This document shows, piece after piece, positions 9,331 through 18,866 of a stretch of 20,215 nt of DNA (position 1 is the first letter of the stretch; each line of letters opens with the position of its first letter). The stretch is from positions 398,587 to 418,801 of the forward strand of contig NW_014577140.1 of assembly GCF_000485595.1 (NCBI RefSeq). Direction: 5' to 3'. The position numbers and the translations under genes were made by a program. This DNA comes from Priapulus caudatus (taxonomy: Eukaryota > Priapulida > Priapulimorpha > Priapulimorphida > Priapulidae). The notes beneath the pieces were generated by a model. The model was not told where the DNA came from. It made no database searches and saw nothing but the letters and a program-made list of their open reading frames with translations.

Positions 9331-9622
9331 AGGGTCTATGTCCCCCAGGGTACTGCCGGAACGTACCATGGGTACGGTTCGGTATACCGGAACGTACCCT
9401 GGTAACTATCTGATATGGTTAGGGTTAGGGTTAGGGTTAGGGTGTGAGGGTTACGGTTAGGGTTAGGGTTAGGGTTAGGGAGTAGCCGTAAGCGACTCCC
9501 TAGACTCGTTAGTGGAGTAGGCGAGGTACGGTCCGGCATATTAGATAGTATCATGGTACGTTCCGGTATACCGGACCGTACCCAGGGTACGTTCCGGCAG
9601 TACCCTAGGGGATATAGACCCT
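9331..9622. mobile_element. MITE-like element with about 88-bp inverted arms and a TTAGGG core
   Basis: The left arm (about 9331-9418) and right arm (about 9535-9622) are close reverse complements. Both contain AGGGTCTAT, CAGGGTACTGCCGGAACGTA or a close form, and CGGTATACCGG, itself a palindrome. The sequence CTCA flanks both ends (9326-9329 and 9623-9626), allowing one extra T on the left, and may be a target-site duplication. The centre is a telomere-like array followed by AGTAGCCGTAAGCGACTCCC. There is no coding capacity. It is a non-autonomous foldback element of unknown superfamily, about 290 bp. Confidence 0.72.
9419..9480 (+). repeat. Interstitial telomere-like (TTAGGG)n array
   Basis: Eight perfect TTAGGG units in two blocks of four (9419-9442 and 9457-9480) are separated by degenerate TGTGAGGG and TTACGG units. 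It sits inside the inverted-repeat element, so it was probably carried in by that element rather than left by a chromosome fusion. Confidence 0.9.
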
Positions 9623-9664
9623 CTCAGCGTTACTATATGATAACAATGCACGTATAAAGAAAAA

Positions 9665-9785
9665 CATTTAGAGCATGAGAGAGGGGAAGAGAGCGGGAGA
9701 GAGGGGGAGCAAAAGAGAGAGGGGAGAAGGAGATGGAGAGTGACAGGAAAAGGGCGAGAGATGCAGAACGAGAGGGGGAGAGCCG
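9665..9785. repeat. GA-rich low-complexity tract
   Basis: Purine-rich (GAGAGAGGGG-type) sequence with irregular units. It is probably a decayed (GA)n microsatellite. No coding signal. Confidence 0.7.
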
Positions 9786-9884
9786 GGATATTGAAACCAT
9801 GAAATGGCCATAATGGACTATATACTCAAATTTTGAGCGTGCATATTTACAGGGGTTAATAATGACAAATTGTCATTAAGAGAC

Positions 9885-10620
9885 TGACGAACGGCGACAG
9901 GGAAGATAGCTGAGGGGCGGTACAAGAAGAAGGAAGCTTAAATGCATATTCATTACAAAATATAACAACCAACAAATATAACTTGGTGGTCTGGTGAGAT
10001 ATTGCACATGCGCTAACACACTAACGTAACCAGATTGTGTACTGACTGCATAATACATGTAGCAGGGACCTTACATGCAAGGTATTCTTCCTATTTCGTA
10101 AGAGAGGTCTACTGATGGAATGTTGTCATATTCATCTATGATAGAATGCCTCCTCTTCATTTGAAATGCATAGTTTTCGCAAAATATTACTCCTCCCTGG
10201 AGATATTGCGCATGCGCGAGCACCGTCTTAGGCGTGCAGTACGAGCTGAGGAAAAATGCATAATATAGATTGCTAAGAGCGAGCGGTGGGAAACTGAAGA
10301 AAGACGGCAGGGAAGATAGCTGAGGGCGGTAGAAGGAGAAGGAGGCTGGGCGAGAGACAAGGGAGGCAAACGAAAGGACGGGAGGGGATGAAGTAGAAGT
10401 TTTGCACCCTACATGCTAGGGCGCTCTCTTAATTATAATCATAGGTCTACTGATGACAATTTATTACAGAAATCTATGCTGAGATACCCTCTAACCATAT
10501 TAAATGCATATTCATCACAAAATATAACTCGTCTGGTGAGATATTGAGCATGCGCGTAGAAGAAGAAGGAAGCTGAGCGAGAGAATTCCATATCGTTAGA
10601 GGGTACCTCAGCATTAGAAC
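9885..10620. repeat. Degenerate tandem segmental repeats, about 200-400 bp
   Basis: Four landmarks recur in the same orientation: GGGAAGATAGCTGAGG (about 9900 and 10311); AAATGCATATTCAT with ACAAAATATAAC (9940, 10502, and a variant at 10165); GAGATATTG followed by GCATGCGC or a variant (about 9996, 10200, 10537); and AGGTCTACTGATG (10107, 10443). Units 2 and 3 are about 337 bp apart, while units 1 and 2 are closer, so indels have accumulated. Open frames here read through repeats and are not taken as genes. Confidence 0.6.
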
Positions 10621-11275
10621 TGGATTGGAAAATGTAATAAGTGACATAAAAGTGGTAAATAATGACAGATAAGCAAATATGGTAACTTTGTAGCTTTCCT
10701 GCGTTTATTAATTTAAAGCACTCGTTTACAACAACGATACAAGCTGCGCCCATGAAGACGTCCCAGGCGATCTCAATTATAACTTTTATAAAAAGTAATA
10801 TTATTATTAATAATAATAATAAAGACACATGATCGTTTAAAAAATGTAGTATGCTCTCTAATATCATGTATATTAATCTCATTAGAAAGGCATCACACGC
10901 CTTGATGGCCCCCCCCCCAACAAAACAAAAAAAACGAGACTCATGGTCTGTGCTCCTCGCCAGGATTTATGTTGTTTTCTCCTGAAATTTCTACTGCTGT
11001 TCTAATCCCACCATCAGTAATAACATGTAAGAAAGATTCGCCTGATGTCCCGAATTTCCTATTCAGTCAAATAAACAATCAATAAATATTATCATAATCT
11101 GCTAATCATCTTCGAGCATTTGTCAATAATACATTCGTTACTATATCGTTAAACATTTGCAATGCTCGTAGTTCATTCTCAGGTTTCATGTTGAGTCCGA
11201 GGTTTGTCCTTCATCGGTCATCGCTAGCTTCATCTATTCATACCAGCTGAACATCATCGGCATTGAGGCAGGCGT
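10621..11275. other. Gene-free flank downstream of GT8 copy 2
   Basis: It contains a short (AAT)n run (10799-10823) and a C9 run followed by A-rich sequence (10907-10935). A 147-codon minus-strand frame spans 10439-10882, but half of it lies in the repeats described to the left and it has no recognisable domain. No RNA gene was seen. Confidence 0.4.
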
Positions 11276-14200
11276 CTACGGTCGCCTGCGATTTGATGGA
11301 TGCTTTTCCTCGCACGTGGTGTTCTGAACATTAATAGATTACATAACCATCTTATAATACAGGTCAAATTCATAGAAAATCATAGTACCGAGTTGAATTC
11401 ATACAAATATGTGAAACCCCTAATCAATAACGGCTACGAAAGCCTAATTTTATCACATTTTATCGATAGTTACTTTATTAGATGGTAACTTTCTAATTGA
11501 AAGCTGATTCATTTAATATAATGTCCTTGCGAGTACAACTTACCAAAGAACCGTGATATGCAATGCAATGGTATGTACGTGCAGACGCGTTAATTCATTT
11601 ATTCAATAATAAATGAATTCGTTTGAATTAATTAGTTGAAATGAATTATAGTAGTTTAAACTCGCGCAGAACTAGTTTAATAAGTTCATACGTGTTTAAT
11701 ATAGGTTCGTACGAGTTTGATATAGGTTCGTACGTGTTTAATATAGGTTCGTACGTGTTTAATATAGAATCGTACGTGTTTAATTAGGGTTCGTACGTGG
11801 TTAATATAGGTTCGTACGTGTTTAATATAGGTTCGTACGTGTTTAATATAGGTTCGTATGTGGTTAATATAGGTTCGTACGTGGTTAATATAGGTTTGTA
11901 CGTGTTTAATATAGGAACGTACGTGTTTGATATAGGTTCGTACGTGTTTAATAAAGATTCGTACGTGTTTATTATAGGTTCGTACGTGTTTAATCAAAGC
12001 TCGTACGTGTTTTATATAGGTTCGTACGTGTTTAATATAGGTTCGTACGAGTATAATATAGGTTCGTACGTGTTTAATATAGGTTCGTACGTGTTTAATA
12101 TAGAATCATACGTGTTTAATATAGAATCATACGTGTTTAATATAGGTTCGATTGTGGTTAATATAGGATCGTACGTGTTTAATATAGAATCGTACGTGTT
12201 TAATATAGGTTCATACGTGTTTATTATGGGTTCGTACAGATTCAAGCCTTGGTTTACTTACCATCCGCGTTACTTCCTCCTCCAGCGCTAACTTCTCTAG
12301 AGGTGCCACGGAACATTCTTCTATCACGTTGACACTCTTTTCCCATTTTGGTAAAGGTCTCGGGATCTTGTTCTATACTGTAAGCAAGTGGTGTACGTGA
12401 TATGCCGCGAGTGACAGACGCCATAATTCCATCCACATTATATATAATACGAAAATAATATATTACGTGTAATAAATTATTATAATACGGTAACAATACG
12501 ATCAAATTTGCTGCTAATTTTCATAAATTTTGCCCCAATTTAGGTATTAGCAATTTGTAAACTGGTAAGAATTTATATAGGCCTATAGTACGTACCAAAA
12601 ATCTAACGGTTTTGAGGGATAGAAGGGGTAGGATGTGCTTGTCAAATAGCAACTCACTTTTCAAGATGCGGGATAACCTGTCCACCTCCCATGCACAAAA
12701 CCTGGAAAGTATTTCATTACGTAACATTAATATCTGTTCACGGTCTCAGCTGCGGTTATAGCCATAGTTGTGGTAGTGACGATGATGAGGAGGCCGATGA
12801 AAACAACGTCGATGACGATAATAAATTCTCGCGTTAATTCACGTCAGATTCTATAATTATAACTAATATTCCTTTAGCTGTTAGAGTAGTTGAGTAGCTG
12901 TTATAGTAAGTTGTTAAGTAACGACTATACCGACCTTCCGCTCCTTTTCACAAACTGCTAGCATCCACGGCTTCCACGTGTTTCCAGAAAATCACGAGAC
13001 CCGTATGTCTGGAGACAGCGCGTTAGAGCTGAAATTCATGCAGATATTCAAATTAATCATGCAATGCTATAAAAATTAACATAAGTTCGTTCTATATGCA
13101 CGCCTTTGGCAAGCAAATTATTTTCCGATTAAAACCATGTAATGAGTACAATACAGACAACGCCATAAAAGTTGCACACGCGCGACAGATTTATCGTTTT
13201 TTATCAGAAAAGGTTCACGTAAGCCAAAATACCCGCACGTACGGTTTAATGAGTAGAAACGAACCCGGGTAACGCCGTGTACCCCACTCATTATGATTAT
13301 ATCAATGTCATACATACTATTAAAAACATTAACATGCTCGTGAAAATAATGACAGAAACCGACTTACTCTCCTCCTGGAGGAACGTAGGCAAACGAACTG
13401 TTGACCTCGGAGCAGTAGGTCGGTGGCAGCTCGTGCCATCTCTTAAAGTGACGATTGAGGATTTGGTCGGCACAACCTGAATACGACGCGACACGTCTTA
13501 ACACCTAGAAATATCAGATTCTAACAACAACAACAACTCTACTTAAATACACGCGGTGTTAGTAGTGTGCGCGTGCAGTGTAGTGAGCGCGTTCAGCATG
13601 TAAAGGTGGATAGCATAGCAGGTGAATTCTTCATCTAGCTAAAGAGTCGCTTAACGTAATGACAGTATAGGCTATAGCAAACATCGAGCATTTTGGTTCT
13701 CGTTGGTACTTCATGTAGTCAATATGTCAAATAACTTATTGCCGGTATACGAGACACTATGGAATTGACCGCGTTTAGAGCTTGCGCTTAGATTTCCCAA
13801 CCCTCCACGTAGAATTATAGTCACTTACTGCTAAAGTCGAGCGAATCCTCGGGCTAAATTTCGGGCTAATTTCTGTAACCTTTTGAACGTGTTATGAGCG
13901 GCCGTCGGTTCTACGACCATGACGCTGCTGTGGAACGTCTGAGGCCGGCGATGGTAGGCCACAGCGGAGAGTTGAGGTTCGCCGAACAGATAGTCGATGT
14001 TGTGGTGCACCTGCGAGAGAATGACACGTCGCATTTTCATCCAGGTAATCTACATATTATTATGTGAAACATGCAACAGCGTATATTGTGTGCAGAGAAA
14101 GAGTACGTAGTTTGAAGTGACATGCAGGATCACATCTCATATACGGGAGAGGAAAACGTACGCGCCAAGCCTTAAAGACGCGCGTTGAAAGCTAGAGGAA

Positions 14201-14955
14201 AGACAGGTTGAACAGAGGTTGAAGGAGAGGGACATACCAGCGTGTCAGGCGCAAGGAACACACATTTGGAGTATTGGCGGCAATACTGCCAAGTGTCAAG
14301 TGCTGCTAGGGATTCGTATATGAGTCTGACGGACATCCGCATGGCGTTGATCCTCTCCAGAACGCTAATTGGTATCATGTCATTGTACAGCTCGGACAGC
14401 AGGTATCTGCGCATGCGCGCACACACCCACATTTAATGTCATCACACACGCATTTCTTTACTAGATTACGTCAAGCTTATAGTAGACGCACCATAGGTTA
14501 TGATGATTGTACGGTTTGTTTTACCCGTAATAAACGCGTGCCGATTAGGGAGAACGAGGGACCGCATGTTACTGGTCATTTTCTCACCTGAATTCCAGAG
14601 AGACTTTGTTGGTAACCATGCAGACGAGTCTACGGGTGACCTGAGCCTGACGCAGCGAATGACCGAGTACGAGCGCACCGATCGCCTCTCCGTCTGTCTC
14701 CGCCGCAGTCACGTAGGCTTCGTCTTCAAACGTGGCTGCAAATATTACAGGTTCAGTTAACGTAAAGCATTACAAAAGGAATCTCGATCTGCATTGCCCC
14801 CTAGCGGCATTTGACGCACACTCTGTAGATTGCATAGCATATTATACCTGGCTCAGGTTTGCGCGGAATTCGTCGTGTCGCCTTCTTCTGCTTTTTTTGC
14901 GTAAATTTCCACACTTTTTAGCCTCCTGGTTAGTGGGTGGGACTGTATCGCTGCT
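11276..14955 (-). pseudogene. GT8 copy 2: broken glycogenin-like paralogue
   Basis: Exons equivalent to copy 1 exons 3-11, on the minus strand: 14955-14848, 14735-14588, 14406-14238, 14010-13829, 13476-13368, 13028-12935, 12701-12596, 12372-12262, 11323-11276. Exons 4, 5, 7 and 10 are open and close to copy 1; exon 5 keeps LAPDTL and carries two extra codons. Lesions: a 1-nt loss at an A7 run in exon 3 (plus 14892-14898); an extra base leading to TAG at the end of exon 6 (13831-13833); TGG to TGA in exon 8 (12992-12994) and in exon 9 (12654-12656); and a 2-nt loss in exon 9 (about 12645). Exon 11 ends at TAG where copy 1 has TGG, a change shared with copy 3. Exons 1-2 and a promoter are missing. 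The intron before exon 11 carries a 21-bp minisatellite. Multiple lesions make assembly error an unlikely sole cause. Confidence 0.8.
11685..12238. repeat. 21-bp minisatellite, about 26 units
   Basis: The unit is close to TTCGTACGTGTTTAATATAGG, with scattered variants such as GTGGTTAAT and GAATCATACG. It lies in the last intron of GT8 copy 2. Since 21 is divisible by three and the unit lacks stops in several frames, long spurious reading frames appear on both strands (NIGSYVF heptads on plus, KHVRTYI on minus). Copy 1 has no such array in its matching intron, and copy 3 has lost the region by deletion. Confidence 0.95.
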
Positions 14956-15000
14956 CTAAAATTATAGATTAACATTAGAAATTAACTGTGTCTACATATA
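12262..15000. repeat. Left arm of the GT8 palindrome
   Basis: This arm contains copy 2 exons 3-10 and their introns. Its reverse complement matches 15300-17663 in exons and introns. In exon 4 I count 6 differences in 148 bases between arms, against about 12 between copy 2 and copy 1. Homology includes intron 2 sequence up to about 15000, where the CT-rich spacer begins. A further matching piece, 11276-11552, pairs with 17664-17932. Confidence 0.8.
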
Positions 15001-15012
15001 TGACCGGTAAAT

Positions 15013-15256
15013 ATGACCCGCTTTCTTCTCTCGCTCTCTTTTCCTCTCTCGTCGCGTGCTCTCTCTCTCTCGCGCGCGCTCTTTCTCTCTCTCTCTTTCT
15101 CCCTCTCCCCCCCTCTCTCTCTCTCTCTCTCGCGCGCTCTTTCTCTCTCTCTCTCTTTCTCCCTCTCCCCCCCTCTCTCTCTCTCTCCCCCTCTCTCTCT
15201 CTGTCTGTCTCTCTCTCTCTCCTTCTCTCTCTTGATCTCTCTCCGCTGTTCTCTAT
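15013..15256. repeat. CT-rich spacer at the palindrome centre
   Basis: A polypyrimidine tract with CTCTCTCTCGCGCGCTCTTTCT-like blocks, including an internal near-duplicate of about 60 bp (around 15067-15115 and 15117-15175). It matches in character the CT tract of copy 1 intron 2. Reading frames across it on either strand (poly-Ser/Leu or Arg/Glu) are low-complexity artefacts. Confidence 0.85.
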
Positions 15257-15299
15257 TGCACAGTCTCTGACAGTCTCTCACACTATATACATACCACCA

Positions 15300-17675
15300 T
15301 GGATCTGTTACATATGAGATATGGTAGATTTCTAATGTTAATCTATGATTTAAGATCAGCGATACAGTCCCACGCACGGGAAATTGCGGGAACTTACGCA
15401 GAAGTAAAGAGAGGAAGGCCACACAACGAATTCCGTGCAGACCCGAGCCAGGTAGGTGGTATGATATACAATCTACAGAATGTCAGAGCGAGTGTCAAAT
15501 GCCGCTAGGGGGCAACGCAGATCGAGATTCCTTTCCTAATGTTTCACGTTAACGAAACCTGTAATATTTGCAGCCACGTTTGAAGACGAAGCCTACGTGA
15601 CTGCGGCGGAGACAGACGGAGAGGCGATCGGTGCGCTCGTACTCGGACACTTACTGCGTCATGCTCAGGTCACCCGTAGACTCGTCTGCATGATTACCAA
15701 CAAAGTCTCTCTGGAATTCAGGTGAGAAAATGACCAGTAACATGCGGTTACTCGTTCTCCCTAATCCGCACGCGTTCATTACGGGTAAAACAAAACGTAT
15801 GATCATCATAACCTTTGTTGCGTCTATTATAAGCTTGACGTAATCTAGTAACGGAATGCGTGTGTGATGACATTAAATGTGGGTGTGTGCGCATGCGTAG
15901 AGACCTGCTATCGGAGCTGTACCACGACATGATACCAATTAGCGGCCTGGAGCGGATCAACGCCATGCGGATGTCCGTCATGGACGTGTCCCTAGCAGCA
16001 CTTTCCACTTGGCAGTATTGCCGCCAATACTCAGAATGTGTGTTCCTTGCATATCCACGCTGGTACGTCCTTCTCCTTCAACCTCTGCCTATCCTCTCGT
16101 TCACAACGCGCGCTTTTAAGGTTTGGCGCGCACGTTTTCTTCTCCCTTATATATACGAAATGTTATCCTGCATTTCATTCCAAACAACGTTCTGTTTCTC
16201 TGCACACGATATACGCTGTTGCCTGTTTCACATAATAATGTGTAGATTATCTGGATGAAAATGCGACAATTCATTCTCTCGCAGGTGCACTACAACATCG
16301 ACCATCTGTTCGGCGAACCTCAGCTCTCCTCTAGCTGTGGCCTACCATCGCCAGCCTCAGACGTTCCACAGCAGCGTCATGGTCGTAGAACCGACGGCCG
16401 CTCATAATACTTTCAAAAAGTTACGGAAATTGGCCCGAAATTGCGAGGATTCGTTTTTCGGCTTTAGCAGTAAGTGACTATAATTCTACGTGGAGAGAGC
16501 GGTAGGGGAATTTAAGCGCGAGCTGAAAACGCGGTCAATTCTATAGTGTCTCGTCTACCGGCAGCAAGTTGCTTGACATATTGACTACATAAAGTACCAA
16601 CGAGAAGCAAAATGCTCGATGTTTGCTATATAGCCTACCGTCATTACGTTAAACGACTCTTTAGCTAGATGAAGGAGTAACGTTGTGCTATACACATTTA
16701 CATACTGAACGCGCTTACTGCACTGCACGAGCACACTACTAACACCGCGTGTATTTAGGTAGGAGTTGTTGCTGTTAGGGTCTGCTATTTCTGGGTGTTA
16801 AGACGTGTCGCGTCGTCTTCAGGTTGTGCCGACCAAATCCTCAATCGTCACTTTAAGAGATGGCACGAGCTGCCACCGACCTACTGCTCCGAGGTCAACA
16901 GTTCGTTTTCCTACGTTCCTCCAGGAGGAGAGTAAGTCGATTTCTACCGTTTTATCGCGAACATGTTAATGTTTTCTAATAATATAATATTCATATAATC
17001 ATCATTAGTGGGGTAGCAGGCGATGCCCGGGTTCGTTTTTACGCATTAAAGGTTCGTACGGGTATTTTGGTGTACGTAACTTCTCTCTCTGATAAAAAAC
17101 GCAAAAAGCTCGCGTAGGTAGATTATTCTATGACGCTGTGTGTCATGCACTCATGGCTGTGTCGGGCAAGAAATTTGTTAGCCGAAAGCGCGCATAAGGA
17201 GCGAACAAATGTGACTTGGATTGCTATAGGATTGTATGATTAACTTGTGAATATCTCGTGAATTTTAGCGCTAACACGCTGTCTCCACACATACGGGTCT
17301 CGTGGTTTTCTGGAAACACGTGGAAGCCGTATGTGCTAGCAGTTTGTGGAAAGGAGCAGAAGGTCGGTATAGTCGTTAGTTAGGCCCTACTACTTTACGA
17401 GGCTAAAAAATATTAGCTTTCATTATAGAACATGGCCCAAGTTAACGCGAGAATTTATCATCGTCATTGTCGTTGTTTTCATCGGCATCCACATCATCGC
17501 CACTACCACAACTATGGCTATAACCGCGACTGAGACAGCGAACAGATATTAATGTTACGTAATGAAATACTTTCCAGGTTTTGTGTATGGGAAGTGGACA
17601 GGTTATCCCGCATCTTGAAAAGTGGTTTGAGATTTATGATAAGCACGTCAAACCCCTTCTCTTCACGCTTCTTTG
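15300..17675. repeat. Right arm of the GT8 palindrome
   Basis: Reverse-complement partner of the left arm, containing copy 3 exons 3-9 with their introns. Pairing with copy 2 stops in exon 9 near 17663 and resumes with copy 2 intron 10 sequence (about 11550 downward), which marks a deletion in this arm. Confidence 0.8.
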
Positions 17676-17932
17676 GTAAGTTGTACTCGCGAAAATTGAA
17701 TTATACGAAGCAGCTATGAATTCGAAATTGAACAACTAATAAAGTAATTATCAATAAAACTTGCATAGCATTTTATAGCCGTTATTGCGGTTCATCTCTT
17801 TGCACGAATTCGATGCGGTACTATAATTTCCCGTAAAGTCGACCTTTATTATGAGATGGTTATGTAATGTATTTATATGTTCAGAACACCAGGTGCGAAG
17901 CAAGGCATCCATTAAATGACAGGCGACCGTAG
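15355..17932 (+). pseudogene. GT8 copy 3: 5'- and 3'-damaged glycogenin-like paralogue
   Basis: Exons 3-9 equivalents: 15355-15451, 15574-15721, 15901-16062, 16285-16469, 16823-16931, 17269-17362, 17578-17675; an exon 11 relic lies at 17885-17932. Exon 5 lacks one base (LAPDTL becomes LAYPRW) and exon 6 has 4 extra bases (near 16329-16333). The net change is +3, so the frame returns at AVAYHR, and exons 3-9 can be read without a stop. Between the two indels the catalytic DxD end and the NIDxLF segment are replaced by unrelated residues. Exon 9 is fused to copy 2-type intron 10 sequence at about 17663, deleting the rest of exon 9, exon 10 and any minisatellite. Splicing exon 9 to exon 11 gives an immediate TGA. 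Exons 1-2 are missing. It is probably a pseudogene, but a truncated transcript is possible. Confidence 0.75.
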
Positions 17933-17944
17933 ACTCCTGCCCAG

Positions 17945-18310
17945 CTAACACATAACGTTTTCGCAACGTTTTTGAATGGTTATTTTATGGTTTGGTATGA
18001 ATGAAACGTTTTCCAAACGTTCGTAAAACGTTTCTAATAAAGTTATATTTATGTTATTTAAAAACGTTTGCTAAAAACGTTTTATTACGGTTAGTAAAAC
18101 GTTTATAATAAGGTTATATTTAAGTTATTGAAAAACGTTTGCCAAAATCGTTTTGTTAAAGTTCAGTAAACGTTGATAGTAACGTTACATGTCGGTTCTT
18201 AACAAACGTTTGCCAAAATCTTGTTATAAACCACTACGTAACATTTACAATGAGGTTGTGAAATGGTTCCCTAAAAACGTTGAAAACCAAAGTTTATTTA
18301 CTGTTTGCAT
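17945..18310. repeat. AACGTT-rich tandem array, unit 71-72 bp
   Basis: At least four units start near 18025, 18096, 18168 and 18240 with AAAACGTTT or a decayed form. Each contains a second AAACGTTTGCYAAAA block about 40 bases later. A partial unit precedes them, starting CAGCTAACACATAACGTT. AACGTT is a palindrome, so the array has many short inverted repeats. It starts about 10 bases after the exon 11 relic of copy 3 and replaces the 3' flank seen for copy 2. The family is unknown and there is no coding sequence. Confidence 0.8.
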
Positions 18311-18699
18311 TACCTAGCCTATGTTTAGGTTCCTGACAAACGATTTACTATAACTACATTTTATTCACATTTGAAACCTAGTAGGGTTACGTTTCAGTTT
18401 GTGTTAATTAGTTACGTCGAGAAAGTGCCCGACGGTGTGTAGGCACGTGATCGTGTAGGTGATAATGTTCTAAATCCTGCGGTGTTTTGTTGTTCTTAAC
18501 CCGTTGTCTCGTTTCGTGTTTGCGTTACCGCATGAAGGAATGTTAACTAGTTTCCCTGTGTCTGGTGAGGCGTAGTAACGAAGATAACACCAATGATTTC
18601 ACAAGTCCATAAGTGAGTTTTCCACGCACAAGAATTTATTACCGCTCATGACACACACGTGAGCAAGAGTCCAGAATTGTATTAGCATAGCATATGACT
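18311..18699. other. No gene seen
   Basis: Unique-looking sequence with no convincing open frame, splice structure or RNA gene. The only local structure is a short inverted pair around 18645-18665 (CTCATGACACACACGTGAG). Confidence 0.4.
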
Positions 18700-18779
18700 C
18701 TGTCCGTCCGTCCGTACGTCAGTCTCTGAGGTCGTCCGTCCGTCAGTCTCTGAGGTCGTCCGTCCGTCCGTACATCAGG
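18700..18779. repeat. GTCC-rich short tandem repeat
   Basis: About three copies of a unit of roughly 25-30 bp built from (GTCC)n plus GTCAGTCTCTGAG. The first and last copies carry GTAC variants. Confidence 0.8.
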
Positions 18780-18833
18780 CTTTCCAACGCAGTAAGAATA
18801 TATGTGCGCACCCCGGGAGAGCTCCCAAGGTGT

Positions 18834-18866
18834 GTCTATATATATACGACCAGCGAGGTGACGTCA
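18834..18866. promoter_or_regulatory. TATA-like sequence plus CRE, no gene attached
   Basis: CTATATATATACG at about 18835-18848 is followed by a perfect TGACGTCA (18859-18866). The spacing would suit a promoter, but no coding exon is visible on either side within the window, so it may be chance or the promoter of a non-coding transcript. Confidence 0.2.

Noticed and set aside
9419-9480. Chromosome end or fusion site
   Set aside because: The TTAGGG tract is only about 60 bp, unidirectional, and enclosed by inverted arms of a small element.
10439-10882. 147-codon minus-strand frame with hydrophobic segments
   Set aside because: Half lies in degenerate repeats also present to the left, the rest is AT-rich with an AAT microsatellite, and no domain or splice support is seen.
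11685-12238. CRISPR-like array
   Set aside because: Units are contiguous with no unique spacers, and the context is eukaryotic intron.
11686-12291. Long frames of NIGSYVF or KHVRTYI heptads on opposite strands
   Set aside because: They result from a 21-bp non-coding minisatellite whose unit happens to lack stops.
12654-12994. TGA codons in copy 2 as selenocysteine or reassigned tryptophan
   Set aside because: Copy 2 also has frameshifts and a TAG, no SECIS-like element was noticed, and tryptophan is encoded by TGG elsewhere; decay explains all of it.
14982-15422. Arg/Glu-rich and Ser/Leu-rich frames across the CT spacer
   Set aside because: Low-complexity translation of (CT)n; both strands are open for the same trivial reason.
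15299-15451. ATG at 15299 in a perfect Kozak context (ACCACCATGG) as a new start for GT8 copy 3
   Set aside because: Its frame ends exon 3 in phase 0 and runs into TGA in exon 4 after CCACGTTTG; it is not the frame that encodes the GT8 residues, which needs one leftover base.
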